A model generated the notes under the pieces. That model did not search any database, was not told the DNA's origin, and saw only the letters and a program-made list of their open reading frames with translations. Below, in pieces: positions 7,863-15,790 of a stretch of DNA of 64,000 bases. Position 1 is the stretch's first letter. Every line of letters begins with the position of its first letter. Source of the stretch: Arthrobacter sp. MYb227 (GTDB lineage Bacteria > Actinomycetota > Actinomycetes > Actinomycetales > Micrococcaceae); NCBI RefSeq assembly GCF_002975435.1, contig NZ_PCPT01000006.1:1-64000 (forward strand), read 5' to 3'. The position numbers and the translations under genes are program-made.

Positions 7863-8660
7863 ATGGTTGCCCAAACTACCGAAACCCCAGCCGTTGAACC
7901 CCGCGGCGCTTCGGTTATTGTCAACGTTATTGATGTTCTGCGCTGCTTTACCATTGAACATCCGGTACTCGGGGTCACCGAGATTGCGGTACAGGTTGGA
8001 CTACACAAATCCAGCGTCTCAAGAATCCTGACAACGCTGGAACAAGAGCGCATTGTTGCTAGGGATGAAACAACCCGTAAGTATTCTCTCGGGTTGGGCC
8101 TCATTGCCGTGGCCGGTCCTTTGCTGGCAAACCTTGATGTGCGTAGGGTGTCGTTCCCGTTCCTCAACGAATTGGCTCTGGTTACCGAGGAAACTGCGGT
8201 GCTCACCATCTGGGATGGGCAAGAATCGATTTCCGTTGAGCAAATTCCAAGTATCCATCAGGTCAAACACACTTCTGCCATGGGTAGTCGTTACAACACC
8301 GCACTCAGTGCCTCGGTACAAGTATTTATGGCGCATGAAGAATTGAGCCGTGCCGTGGAATTGCTCGACACAGGATCCGTACGCCTGGTAGAAAATTCCC
8401 AGCGCGAAAGGGATGCCTATCTCAAGCGATTGGAAGCGGTGCGAACGCGTGGCTACGCGGCAAACCACGGGGAAACCTCACCAGATGAGGTAGGGGTTGC
8501 CGCTCCAATCTTTGACCACCGTGGCACGGTTGTTGCCAGTGCCATGATTGCCGCTCCGTACTACAGAGTCACCGAGAAACAGCTGCATCAGTTGGGTACC
8601 GCCTGTATGCGTGCAGCCAAGCAGATCAGCGTCCGTCTTGGTGCACCAGTGAACCAATAG
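7863..8660 (+). CDS. IclR family transcriptional regulator
   Basis: A 265-residue regulator. The N-terminal winged helix (about 17-80) includes TEIAVQVGLHKSSVSRIL, the IclR helix-turn-helix, and the C-terminal effector domain (about 90-255) ends with AAPIFDHRGTVVASAMIAAP, the typical IclR closing motif. The ATG at 7863 is chosen because GGAGAG sits about 7 bases upstream. Such proteins sense small aromatic or carboxylic metabolites. Its place between the creatinase/deaminase genes and the cupin/dehydrogenase genes makes either set a possible target; the TGCAAC repeats at 4457-4484 are the best nearby operator candidate (inference). Confidence 0.88.
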   Translation: MVAQTTETPAVEPRGASVIVNVIDVLRCFTIEHPVLGVTEIAVQVGLHKSSVSRILTTLEQERIVARDETTRKYSLGLGLIAVAGPLLANLDVRRVSFPFLNELALVTEETAVLTIWDGQESISVEQIPSIHQVKHTSAMGSRYNTALSASVQVFMAHEELSRAVELLDTGSVRLVENSQRERDAYLKRLEAVRTRGYAANHGETSPDEVGVAAPIFDHRGTVVASAMIAAPYYRVTEKQLHQLGTACMRAAKQISVRLGAPVNQ

Positions 8661-8671
8661 GTCGTGAGTAC

Positions 8672-9082
8672 ATGATTGAAAAACGCGGAGCTCACGGCTT
8701 CGATTATCCGCTACATGAGGGAACATTAACTCGCATACAGTTCCATTTTGCGGACTCGATGGGCATGCCGGTGGCCATCCAAACTTGGGAACTAGCACCG
8801 GGCGGCTTTGAGGGCATGCATGTACATGAGCCCGGGCAGAGCGCACTCGAAGAGTTTTATCTAGTTCTTGAAGGCACCGCCACAATGCGTGTTGGTGAAC
8901 AACACCATGAATTGGGTGCCGGCGATAGCGTATTGGCGCAGGCTGGAGTGCCACATGATGTCCAAAATACGGGGAACGGTGTGCTGCGCCTGCTGGTGGT
9001 TTGGGGCAGGCCCGGTGGCAAGGATTTTTCTGGCTTTGGTTCTTTTGCTGCCTCAATGCTGGCGCGAACCAAAGAAACATAG
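8672..9082 (+). CDS. Cupin domain protein
   Basis: A 136-residue single-domain cupin. Motif 1 is visible as GMHVHEPGQSALEEFYLVLEG (His50, His52, then Glu, ending in G), and motif 2 as GVPHDVQNTGNG with the third metal-binding His. Such small metal-binding barrels act as isomerases, dioxygenases or sugar/ligand-binding proteins; the reaction cannot be told from sequence. It starts 11 bases after the IclR stop, so the two are probably cotranscribed. The ribosome site is weak. Confidence 0.75.
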   Translation: MIEKRGAHGFDYPLHEGTLTRIQFHFADSMGMPVAIQTWELAPGGFEGMHVHEPGQSALEEFYLVLEGTATMRVGEQHHELGAGDSVLAQAGVPHDVQNTGNGVLRLLVVWGRPGGKDFSGFGSFAASMLARTKET

Positions 9083-9087
9083 ATTCC

Positions 9088-9097
9088 CCGGTACCGG
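9088..9097. promoter_or_regulatory. Palindrome CCGGTACCGG between cupin and dehydrogenase
   Basis: A perfect 10-base palindrome lies 6 bases after the cupin stop and 59 bases before the dehydrogenase ATG. It could be an operator, but a palindrome this short may occur by chance. Confidence 0.25.
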
Positions 9098-9156
9098 AGT
9101 CAGGTCCCGAGCATGCCCTCCGTGTGACTGGGGGCACTTCCCGGTAGTGTGGGTTT

Positions 9157-10848
9157 ATGGGGCAAACACCATTTTCACAAAACTTTGATGTCATAGTTGT
9201 CGGCGCGGGTCTGGCCGGACTCGTAGCAGCGACCGAAGCGGTCAGCGCCGGGTCTCGAGTGCTGTTGATCGATCAAGAATCTTCGGCAAACCTTGGGGCA
9301 CAAGCGCACTGGAGTTTCGGTGGAATTTTTCTTGTCAATTCCCCCGAACAGCGCAGGCTTGGAGTTAAAGACTCCGAAGAATTAGCCCTACGCGACTGGT
9401 TCAGCACTGCCGGATTTGACCGAGAAGAAGATTATTGGCCACGAGAATGGGCCAAGGCCTATGTGCATTGGGCGGCGAACGGAAAACGCGAATGGCTCCA
9501 CGAACATGGAGTGAGATTCTTTCCCGTGGTCGGATGGGCCGAACGCGGCGGGGCAGGGGCCCAAGGCCCCGGAAACTCGGTTCCCCGGTTTCATATCACG
9601 TGGGGTACTGGTCCTGGTCTCGTTGAACCATTTGCCCAGGCAGCCCACACGGCACAAGCCAAGGGAATGCTTAAGATCTTATGGCGGCACCGGCTCGATG
9701 AACTGATCGTTGAGGGGCAGGAAATCGCCGGGGTACGCGGGCACATCCTTGAACCGGATGCCGCGGAACGTGGTGTTGCAACAAACCGTACCGAGCTAGC
9801 CGAGTTCGAATACTTTGCCCCGGCGGTTATCATTGCCACCGGCGGCATTGGCGGAAATGTTGCCAAGGTGCGTGACGCCTGGCCACAGCGGCTAGGCACC
9901 CCACCTACCCGCATGGTTTCCGGGGTCCCAGCACATGTTGATGGGCGCGGACTTGATATTGCTCATGCCGCCGGTGGAAGACTCATCAATGGGGACAGGA
10001 TGTGGCACTACACAGAAGGCATCGGTAACTGGAACCCGGTCTGGGCCAACCATGGAATCCGTATCCTGCCGGGTCCCAGTTCGCTGTGGCTAGATGCAAC
10101 AGGCAAACGTCTTCCCGATCCACTATGGCCGGGGTTTGATACCTTGGGCACCCTTGAATACTTGCGTGGCACCGGGCACGACTACAGCTGGTTCATTCTT
10201 AATAGGCGCATTATCGGCAAGGAATTTGCGCTTTCGGGCAGCGAAAAAAACCCGGATCTAACAGGCAAAGACATCAAGGGAGTCTTGGCCCGGGCAAGAG
10301 CCGATGTTCCCGAACCGGTACAAGCATTCTTGGATCACGGTGAAGATTTTGTGCAGGCAGAGACTCTTGAAGAACTAGTGCACAAGATGAACGAGCTCAC
10401 CGGTGAATCATTGCTCGATGCCCAAGAAATAACGGAAGTAGTAAATGCGCGTGACGCCGCAGTGCAAAATAGCTTCGGAAAAGATGGGCAGATCGCTGCG
10501 ATTCATGGTGCTCGGCATTATCTGGGAGACAAGCTGATTCGTACGGTGAAGCCCCGCGCGCTGACCGACGCCAAGGACGGTCCGCTCATTGCTGTGCGCC
10601 TCAACATTCTGACGCGCAAATCCTTAGGTGGACTCAACACGGATCTAAGCTCTCGCGTCTTGGATGCGAGCGGTCAGCCTGTGCCTGGTTTATACGCTGC
10701 AGGGGAGGCCGCAGGTTTTGGCGGAGGAGGCTATCACGGATACCGGGCTCTTGAGGGAACCTTCTTGGGTGGGTGTTTATTTAGCGGTCGAGCCGCCGGA
10801 GCGGCAGCTGCGACGCAGAGCAACGTGTTGCGGGTCAAACGGCAATAA
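9157..10848 (+). CDS. FAD-binding dehydrogenase (KstD / fumarate-reductase flavoprotein-like)
   Basis: A 563-residue flavoprotein. The Rossmann dinucleotide fold is clear at the N-terminus: DVIVVGAGLAGLVAATEA, with the acidic residue at LLIDQE. ATGGIGGN marks the return to the FAD domain, and the C-terminal GLYAAGEAAGFGGGGYHG is the conserved flavin-closing segment of the 3-ketosteroid dehydrogenase/fumarate reductase superfamily. It resembles the mycobacterial Rv0785-type 'FAD-binding dehydrogenase', whose substrate is unknown. The ribosome site is weak. It follows the IclR-cupin pair on the same strand and could belong to that unit. A ketosteroid role should not be assumed. Confidence 0.8.
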   Translation: MGQTPFSQNFDVIVVGAGLAGLVAATEAVSAGSRVLLIDQESSANLGAQAHWSFGGIFLVNSPEQRRLGVKDSEELALRDWFSTAGFDREEDYWPREWAKAYVHWAANGKREWLHEHGVRFFPVVGWAERGGAGAQGPGNSVPRFHITWGTGPGLVEPFAQAAHTAQAKGMLKILWRHRLDELIVEGQEIAGVRGHILEPDAAERGVATNRTELAEFEYFAPAVIIATGGIGGNVAKVRDAWPQRLGTPPTRMVSGVPAHVDGRGLDIAHAAGGRLINGDRMWHYTEGIGNWNPVWANHGIRILPGPSSLWLDATGKRLPDPLWPGFDTLGTLEYLRGTGHDYSWFILNRRIIGKEFALSGSEKNPDLTGKDIKGVLARARADVPEPVQAFLDHGEDFVQAETLEELVHKMNELTGESLLDAQEITEVVNARDAAVQNSFGKDGQIAAIHGARHYLGDKLIRTVKPRALTDAKDGPLIAVRLNILTRKSLGGLNTDLSSRVLDASGQPVPGLYAAGEAAGFGGGGYHGYRALEGTFLGGCLFSGRAAGAAAATQSNVLRVKRQ

Positions 10849-10889
10849 AAAACCACACCGAGCAAGTACTGCTTGAGGGTCGGTGTGGT
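10845..10889 (-). terminator. Rho-independent terminator for the small membrane protein gene
   Basis: ACCACACCGA (10852-10861) pairs with TCGGTGTGGT (10880-10889). Read on the minus strand the stem is followed by a run of six T. On the plus strand it also stands just after the FAD dehydrogenase stop. Confidence 0.8.
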
Positions 10890-10901
10890 CTATTGGTGTG
10901 A

Positions 10902-11117
10902 TTAGTGTGTGAAATGGTAAACGGTTCCAAAGAGAGCCGCCGAAATTCCAAAGGACATGCCGATCATCATCGGTAGCCACGTGCCGCCGTAGCTGGCAAC
11001 GAAGAGTGCGAAGACAACAAACAGCAAGGCTGCGAGGACTCCGCCAAGAACGATGGCGCCGCCACCATGATGGTGTACGGCTGCCTCCTGTGCATTTTTA
11101 TGAAATAGAGTAGCCAT
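10902..11117 (-). CDS. Small membrane protein, unknown function
   Basis: A 71-residue protein with two predicted membrane helices (about 20-42 and 46-68) and a His-rich AVHHHGGGA segment before the first helix. A rho-independent terminator right behind its stop supports a real gene. No family was recognised. It is divergent from the DUF2087 gene. Confidence 0.6.
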   Translation of the reverse strand: MATLFHKNAQEAAVHHHGGGAIVLGGVLAALLFVVFALFVASYGGTWLPMMIGMSFGISAALFGTVYHFTH

Positions 11118-11162
11118 GCCCTCAGGGTATGCCTAAAGAAATGGAAAAACGAGGGTTGCAAA

Positions 11163-11666
11163 ATGAAAGAATCATTGACCAATAATCCGACGGATTGGCG
11201 CAGAATCTTCGGGGCTCTTGCCAATGAAGACACTCGACGCGCATATGCCCAAGCCATCCTTGGGATTGAAACGGATGGCAGCTCGATAAAACAAGCCAAG
11301 GCACTGAAAAACCTGCGGTCCGCAGGACTTTTAGACGAAGACGGTAAACCCGACGAAGGGGTTTTTACCCGTGCCTTGGCCCAAATCGCCAGCACAACAC
11401 CGAAAGAGGGAGTGCAACGGTTCCTCGATGCCGATGGGCGAATTGAGCGTTATCCCAAGGCTTACGGTGAGCGTGTTGGGCTGCTGCGTCACGTGGGGTC
11501 CCAGATCCTGAAGCATGGTGAAGAGCTTACTGAAACAGATTTGACCCTCCGCCTTGAAGAAATTTCCGACGATGCAGTGCTGTTGCGGCGCTATTTGGTC
11601 GACTATGGTGTGGTGATTCGCCGCCCCGATGGCTCCATTTATCGCTTGGCTGATGGCTCTGACTAA
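11163..11666 (+). CDS. DUF2087 domain protein, possible transcriptional regulator
   Basis: A 167-residue protein. The first 60 residues (WRRIFGALANEDTRRAYAQAIL) resemble the winged-helix start of ArsR-like regulators. The second half matches DUF2087: GVQRFLDADGRIERYPKAYG, then DDAVLLRRYLVDYGVVIRR and a final IYRL. In other bacteria this domain is found in GNAT-linked or ArsR-like proteins. The target is unknown. The start lies 45 bases from the divergent small membrane gene. Confidence 0.75.
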   Translation: MKESLTNNPTDWRRIFGALANEDTRRAYAQAILGIETDGSSIKQAKALKNLRSAGLLDEDGKPDEGVFTRALAQIASTTPKEGVQRFLDADGRIERYPKAYGERVGLLRHVGSQILKHGEELTETDLTLRLEEISDDAVLLRRYLVDYGVVIRRPDGSIYRLADGSD

Positions 11667-11769
11667 TAATCGATGTGCCAACTATCGCTAAAGGGGGTAA
11701 TTTCATTCATGAACATTATTGAGTTCTCCCCGTTGTATTGCCTCTCTGTATCCTCCAAGGAGCCTCCCA

Positions 11770-12546
11770 TTGTCTGACCCGTACGCCTCAACTAATGGTG
11801 GTTCAAACCATGATTCATGGAACCAGCCAGGGTACGGTAGCGGGCAGAATCAGGGACAATACCCAGGGCAACATCCCGGATATAACCAGGGTAACTATCC
11901 GCCCTTTACCGGGTATCAGTACCCGGTGTGGAACTTACCGCCACGCACCCACGGAATTACCACCGCTGCGCTGGTCTTAGGCATTATTGCCGCGGTCATT
12001 TCTTTGGTGCCGTTCTTTGGATTTATAGCCTTCGTACTTGGACCATTGGCGATGATTTTTGGCATCATCGGCATCGTGAGGCGTCTAAACCGTCGTGGAT
12101 TCGCTGTTGCGGGGCTGGTCACCGGTGCCTTTGGTGTGCTCGTCTCGATACTATATGCATTGCTCTTTTCCACCATGATGCAATACATGGATAAAACCGA
12201 CACCTATGAATTCGTTACCCGCTCGGTCGGCGAATATCACTTAGCGATCACCACCACCGATTCCATCCCCGAGATCTCGAATAACCAGCGTGGCACCTAT
12301 ACCGAGCGATTAACTGCTTCAAGTTTCTTTGGTGGGGTTGTTGCAACAAATGTAGGGGATAACGACGGAAACGTTGGCTGCAAAATCTTCAGTTCCGATG
12401 GGACACTGCTTGCCGAAGACGCTGCAACGGGCCTAGGGGCCGAAGCAGTCTGCATGATTGGGGCACCTTGGATGGGAAGTAACTACGATTTCGACGTCAG
12501 CGACGTGCTTGATGCCCGAATGCTCAGCGGCGTACCGGCTAACTAA
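11770..12546 (+). CDS. DUF4190-like membrane protein with Pro/Gln/Tyr-rich N-terminus
   Basis: A 258-residue protein from a TTG at 11770. That start is preferred to the ATG at 11719 because AAGGAG stands 7-8 bases upstream and the protein then begins SDPYAST, a common opening for this group. A flexible Gly/Asn/Gln/Pro/Tyr segment (about 5-55) precedes two membrane helices (about 62-90 and 100-130) joined by a short loop, as in DUF4190, and then an extracytoplasmic domain with two cysteines. The function is unknown. Its stop overlaps the convergent phosphatase gene by 4 bases. Confidence 0.7.
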   Translation: MSDPYASTNGGSNHDSWNQPGYGSGQNQGQYPGQHPGYNQGNYPPFTGYQYPVWNLPPRTHGITTAALVLGIIAAVISLVPFFGFIAFVLGPLAMIFGIIGIVRRLNRRGFAVAGLVTGAFGVLVSILYALLFSTMMQYMDKTDTYEFVTRSVGEYHLAITTTDSIPEISNNQRGTYTERLTASSFFGGVVATNVGDNDGNVGCKIFSSDGTLLAEDAATGLGAEAVCMIGAPWMGSNYDFDVSDVLDARMLSGVPAN

Positions 12547-13433
12547 CTTCCAAACCCCTGTGCGCGCCGAGCGCTAATAATGCGCTCGGCCGACTGTAAG
12601 GCAGCCGGGTAGTGTGCGCCCGGGCCCAAGGCAATAAAACAGGGGGCTTCAAAATCCGGTAGCTCAAGATCGTCGTAGCGGTAGGGCAGGTAAGTGCCAC
12701 CGGAACGACGGACCAACAACGCCCCGGCGGCAATATCCCATGGTTTGGTATCCATCCCCAGCGTCACATCGCACCAACCGGCTGCAACATGAGCAAGCGC
12801 AAGGGCCGCCGAGACCTTGCGCCGTACCGTGGCAAAGGCAGTGACCCACGAGCCAAACTCCGTGAGACCCAAGGCGCCATCAACCTCTAGCGCCTCTGCC
12901 GAGGGGTAATCTGTCATGAGGTTTGCATGGGCCTGATCGGGGCGGTTTTCGGGGGTAAGTATTTCGGAGTTCAGGTAGGCATGCTGTGCATCGGCAGAAA
13001 ATTCAAGCTCGGCCATCGGATCTAACACCACACCGGCAAGTAGTTGGCCATCGCGTGCCGCGGCAATGGAAATGCAGAAGAATGCGATGCCGTGAGTAAA
13101 GTTGCTGGTTCCATCGATGGGGTCAACAATCCATTGGATGCTTCCGGTGCCGATGGCTCCGCCTTCTTCACCCAGAACCCAGGAGTCTTCTTCGGCGGCT
13201 AGAAGGTGCTCGCTAATGATCTGTTCGCTGCGTTTATCGAAGGCCGTGACCAAATCGTGAGCGTTTGTCTTATTTTCGCGCTGCACCGAGTTGCGGAAAG
13301 CCTCGCGTAGCAGCGGGGCCGCCTTGCGCGCCGCTTCGAGTGCCACTAAACGCAATCGATAGGCAAGATCAATATCGGCTTGGCTGAAGTTTTCGGTAGT
13401 CACGAGTTCAAGCGTAGTCGGTAGAAACACCAA
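12543..13433 (-). CDS. Inositol monophosphatase family protein
   Basis: A 296-residue metal-dependent phosphatase of the inositol-phosphatase/fructose-1,6-bisphosphatase/PAP phosphatase superfamily. Metal and phosphate sites are complete: the Glu of VLGEEGG, WIVDPIDGTSNF (the DxxDGT motif) and the C-terminal KPWDIAAG. The substrate may be myo-inositol phosphate, histidinol phosphate or 3'-phosphoadenosine phosphate; sequence reading alone cannot choose. Shorter starts within the first 12 residues are possible. Convergent with the DUF4190-like gene, divergent from the MarR gene. Confidence 0.88.
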   Translation of the reverse strand: MVFLPTTLELVTTENFSQADIDLAYRLRLVALEAARKAAPLLREAFRNSVQRENKTNAHDLVTAFDKRSEQIISEHLLAAEEDSWVLGEEGGAIGTGSIQWIVDPIDGTSNFTHGIAFFCISIAAARDGQLLAGVVLDPMAELEFSADAQHAYLNSEILTPENRPDQAHANLMTDYPSAEALEVDGALGLTEFGSWVTAFATVRRKVSAALALAHVAAGWCDVTLGMDTKPWDIAAGALLVRRSGGTYLPYRYDDLELPDFEAPCFIALGPGAHYPAALQSAERIISARRAQGFGS

Positions 13434-13448
13434 AATTTAGTTTGACGA

Positions 13449-13505
13449 GGCAACTAATTCACTCATATAGTTTCATAGGGCAACAATTGCCTAGGTCAAC
13501 TAATT
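13449..13505. promoter_or_regulatory. Candidate MarR operator region
   Basis: GGCAACTAATT (13449-13459) and GTCAACTAATT (13495-13505) are near-identical direct repeats flanking the inverted repeat GGCAA-CAA-TTGCC (13479-13491). All lie within 80 bases upstream of the MarR gene that heads the efflux operon, the usual site of autoregulation. Confidence 0.5.
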
Positions 13506-13524
13506 TTATTGGAGAGTGAAGCTC

Positions 13525-14022
13525 GTGCCGCACGGTTCCTCACAAACGCTCGAACTCTTTGAAAGCGTCGGATTGCTTAACCGTGCCCTGCGTCAGCTTG
13601 CTCATGTGGGTGAACTTGATCAAAAAACTGGTTTTGCGGGTATCAGCATCCTGGGCTATGTCTACCGTCAGGAACCGGCGAGGGCCACGGATATTGCCCA
13701 TTGGCATGGGATTGGCCCCGCTGCCATGAGTCGACAGGTTGCCGACCTTGAGGCGCAGGGTTTGCTGCGACGTACCCCATGCACGCTGGATGCCAGGGTT
13801 CAGCTAATTTCCCTCACGGCCGAGGGACGGGCTGAGGTTGAAAGTTCCCGTCAACGTCGCACCGATCTCTTCGCGGACCTACTCGCGGATTGGGATGAGG
13901 ACGAAATCTCACAAGCGACTTCCACCGTCAACCGAATCCAGCAGGTGCTGCGCGCCGGCATCGAAAAAATGCACGGCAAAACCACCCCTGCGGCCACCGT
14001 CGCACCGAAAGGACAAGTATGA
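13525..14022 (+). CDS. MarR family transcriptional regulator
   Basis: A 165-residue winged-helix regulator. ATDIAHWHGIGPAAMSRQVADLEAQGLLRRT is the helix-turn-helix and CTLDARVQLISLTAEG the beta-wing (about residues 55-105); helical dimerisation segments lie at both ends. The GTG at 13525 is chosen because GGAGAG lies 8 bases upstream; an in-frame GTG at 13516 overlaps that site. The stop overlaps the transporter start in ATGA, so the two are translated together. By family precedent it represses the efflux gene and is released by a toxic ligand. Confidence 0.85.
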   Translation: MPHGSSQTLELFESVGLLNRALRQLAHVGELDQKTGFAGISILGYVYRQEPARATDIAHWHGIGPAAMSRQVADLEAQGLLRRTPCTLDARVQLISLTAEGRAEVESSRQRRTDLFADLLADWDEDEISQATSTVNRIQQVLRAGIEKMHGKTTPAATVAPKGQV

Positions 14023-15584
14023 GCGAGCAACAGAAAGCCGCGGCGCAGACGCGTGAAATTCGTGGCGATACGCCTCAGATGGGTCAAAAAGAGGTGGTGC
14101 GCTCCATCACCGGTGTGCTCGCCGCGTTCTTTGCCGCAATGCTTGCTACAACCATTGTTTCAATCGCTCTACCCACCATCATGGATGCGCTCAATGGAAC
14201 GCAAACCGATTTTAACTGGGTCATTACCGCGGCTCTTTTGGCCAACGCGGCAACCACCCCCATCTGGGGTAAGTTGGCAGATCTTTTTGACAAGAAAAAG
14301 CTGCTGCAACTTGGCATTATCATCTTCATTGCCGGATCCATGCTTGCCGGTTTTGCCATCAATATACCGATGCTTATGAGTGCCCGCGTGGTGCAGGGCG
14401 TCGGCATGGGCGGGTTAACCGCAATGGGCATGGCGGTCATTGGCACCGTCATACCGCCGCGTGAACGAGGCCGTTACTCGGGTTACTTCGGTGGTGTCAT
14501 GGCGGTTGCTACGGCCGGTGGGCCGCTACTGGGCGGGGTTATCGTTGACTCGCCGTTGGGTTGGCGATGGACATTTTTCATCGGTATTCCCATTGCCCTG
14601 ATTTCCATGTTCATGATCCACAAAACCCTGCATATCAAACATATTGCTCGCAAGGTATATATTGACTGGGCCGGAGCCGTGCTCGTCACCATCTCCGTCT
14701 CGGTGCTGCTGATCTGGGTTTCCTACGTGGGCAAGGAAGGGTTCTTCGAATTCAACTCCTGGCAAACCTACGCAATGGTTGGTGGATCATTGGTGCTTAT
14801 CGCCCTATTGATCTGGATCGAGGGACGCGTTCCCGAGCCAGTCATCCCACTGCGCATTATTGCCACGCGTACCACTGCACTTTCAATCATTGCCTCAATT
14901 TCTATTGGCGTGGCAATGTTTGGCTCCGGCGCCTTCCTAGGCCAATACTTCCAGGTAGCGCGCGAAGCAACCCCAACCATGGCCGGGGTCATGACCCTGC
15001 CGATGATCGTAGGTAACCTCTTTGGTTCGGTATTCTCCGGACAACTCATCTCGCGTTTGGGGCGCTGGAAGATTTTCCTGGTCATCGGCGCAATAGTGAA
15101 TATTGGCGCACTGGCCCTGCTGGGCACCATGAGTCATGACACCAACTATTGGATCATTGCCACGGGAATGTTCTTTAACGGCATTGGCATGGGTTTCATG
15201 GTGCAAAACTTGGTACTCGCGGTCCAGAACACCGTCAAGGTCACCGATATTGGTACCGCGAGTTCCACGGTTGCCTTCTTCAGGTCCGTCGGTGGTGCCG
15301 CGGGCGTTGCGGTGCTTGGTGCCATGCTTTCGGATAAGGTCTCTTTGCTAGTGATCGATGCGCTCACCGCCGCCCACCTGATTTCACCCGATGGTTCGGG
15401 AGGCGTCGCAGGTGGAGGTGCCTCGCTAGAGCTTTCGTCAATGCCACCGGCGGTACGAGCCCTGTATGAGACGGCGTTTGGTGATGCAACCGGCATTATC
15501 TTCATGACCTCGGCGATCGTTGCCGTGGTTGCCCTGGTGTGTATCTTGTTCATCAAGGAAGTCCCACTACGTAAAACCATCTAA
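14019..15584 (+). CDS. MFS drug efflux transporter, DHA2 (EmrB/QacA) family, 14 helices
   Basis: A 521-residue inner-membrane drug:H+ antiporter. DHA2 signatures are visible: LATTIVSIALPTIMDAL in TM1 (motif D1), GKLADLFDKKKLL (motif A), VVQGVGMGGL (motif B) and GPLLGGVIVD (motif C) followed by WRWTFFIGIP. About 14 hydrophobic segments can be counted. The ATGA overlap with the MarR gene makes a two-gene resistance operon closed by a hairpin terminator. Specific drugs cannot be predicted. Confidence 0.9.
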   Translation: MSEQQKAAAQTREIRGDTPQMGQKEVVRSITGVLAAFFAAMLATTIVSIALPTIMDALNGTQTDFNWVITAALLANAATTPIWGKLADLFDKKKLLQLGIIIFIAGSMLAGFAINIPMLMSARVVQGVGMGGLTAMGMAVIGTVIPPRERGRYSGYFGGVMAVATAGGPLLGGVIVDSPLGWRWTFFIGIPIALISMFMIHKTLHIKHIARKVYIDWAGAVLVTISVSVLLIWVSYVGKEGFFEFNSWQTYAMVGGSLVLIALLIWIEGRVPEPVIPLRIIATRTTALSIIASISIGVAMFGSGAFLGQYFQVAREATPTMAGVMTLPMIVGNLFGSVFSGQLISRLGRWKIFLVIGAIVNIGALALLGTMSHDTNYWIIATGMFFNGIGMGFMVQNLVLAVQNTVKVTDIGTASSTVAFFRSVGGAAGVAVLGAMLSDKVSLLVIDALTAAHLISPDGSGGVAGGGASLELSSMPPAVRALYETAFGDATGIIFMTSAIVAVVALVCILFIKEVPLRKTI

Positions 15585-15598
15585 TACGCACTGCTGGA

Positions 15599-15651
15599 AG
15601 AGGGTGATGGGCTGGTATTCAAAAACATTGGATATCAACCCATCACCCTCT
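15599..15651 (+). terminator. Terminator hairpin after the MFS efflux gene
   Basis: AGAGGGTGATGGG (15599-15611) pairs perfectly with CCCATCACCCTCT (15639-15651), with further partial pairing inside (TGGTATTC / GGATATCA). A short T-containing stretch follows. Confidence 0.75.
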
Positions 15652-15739
15652 TTGCTGCTCTGGGGTGCGGGTTTGTGCGGATTGGACCAGTCGTTACGGA
15701 TGAATCGACCAAAAGCTTAGATGATCTATCCGAGATTCT

Positions 15740-15764
15740 GATCACTTTTCTTCGTACTGTGATC
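15740..15764. promoter_or_regulatory. Inverted repeat GATCAC / GTGATC before the permease
   Basis: Two 6-base arms separated by 13 bases end 26 bases before the permease ATG. A possible operator for the 5-aminovalerate/GABA permease; the pairing is short, so low confidence. Confidence 0.25.
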
Positions 15765-15790
15765 TAGTCGTACATACGGAAGGAACCGCG

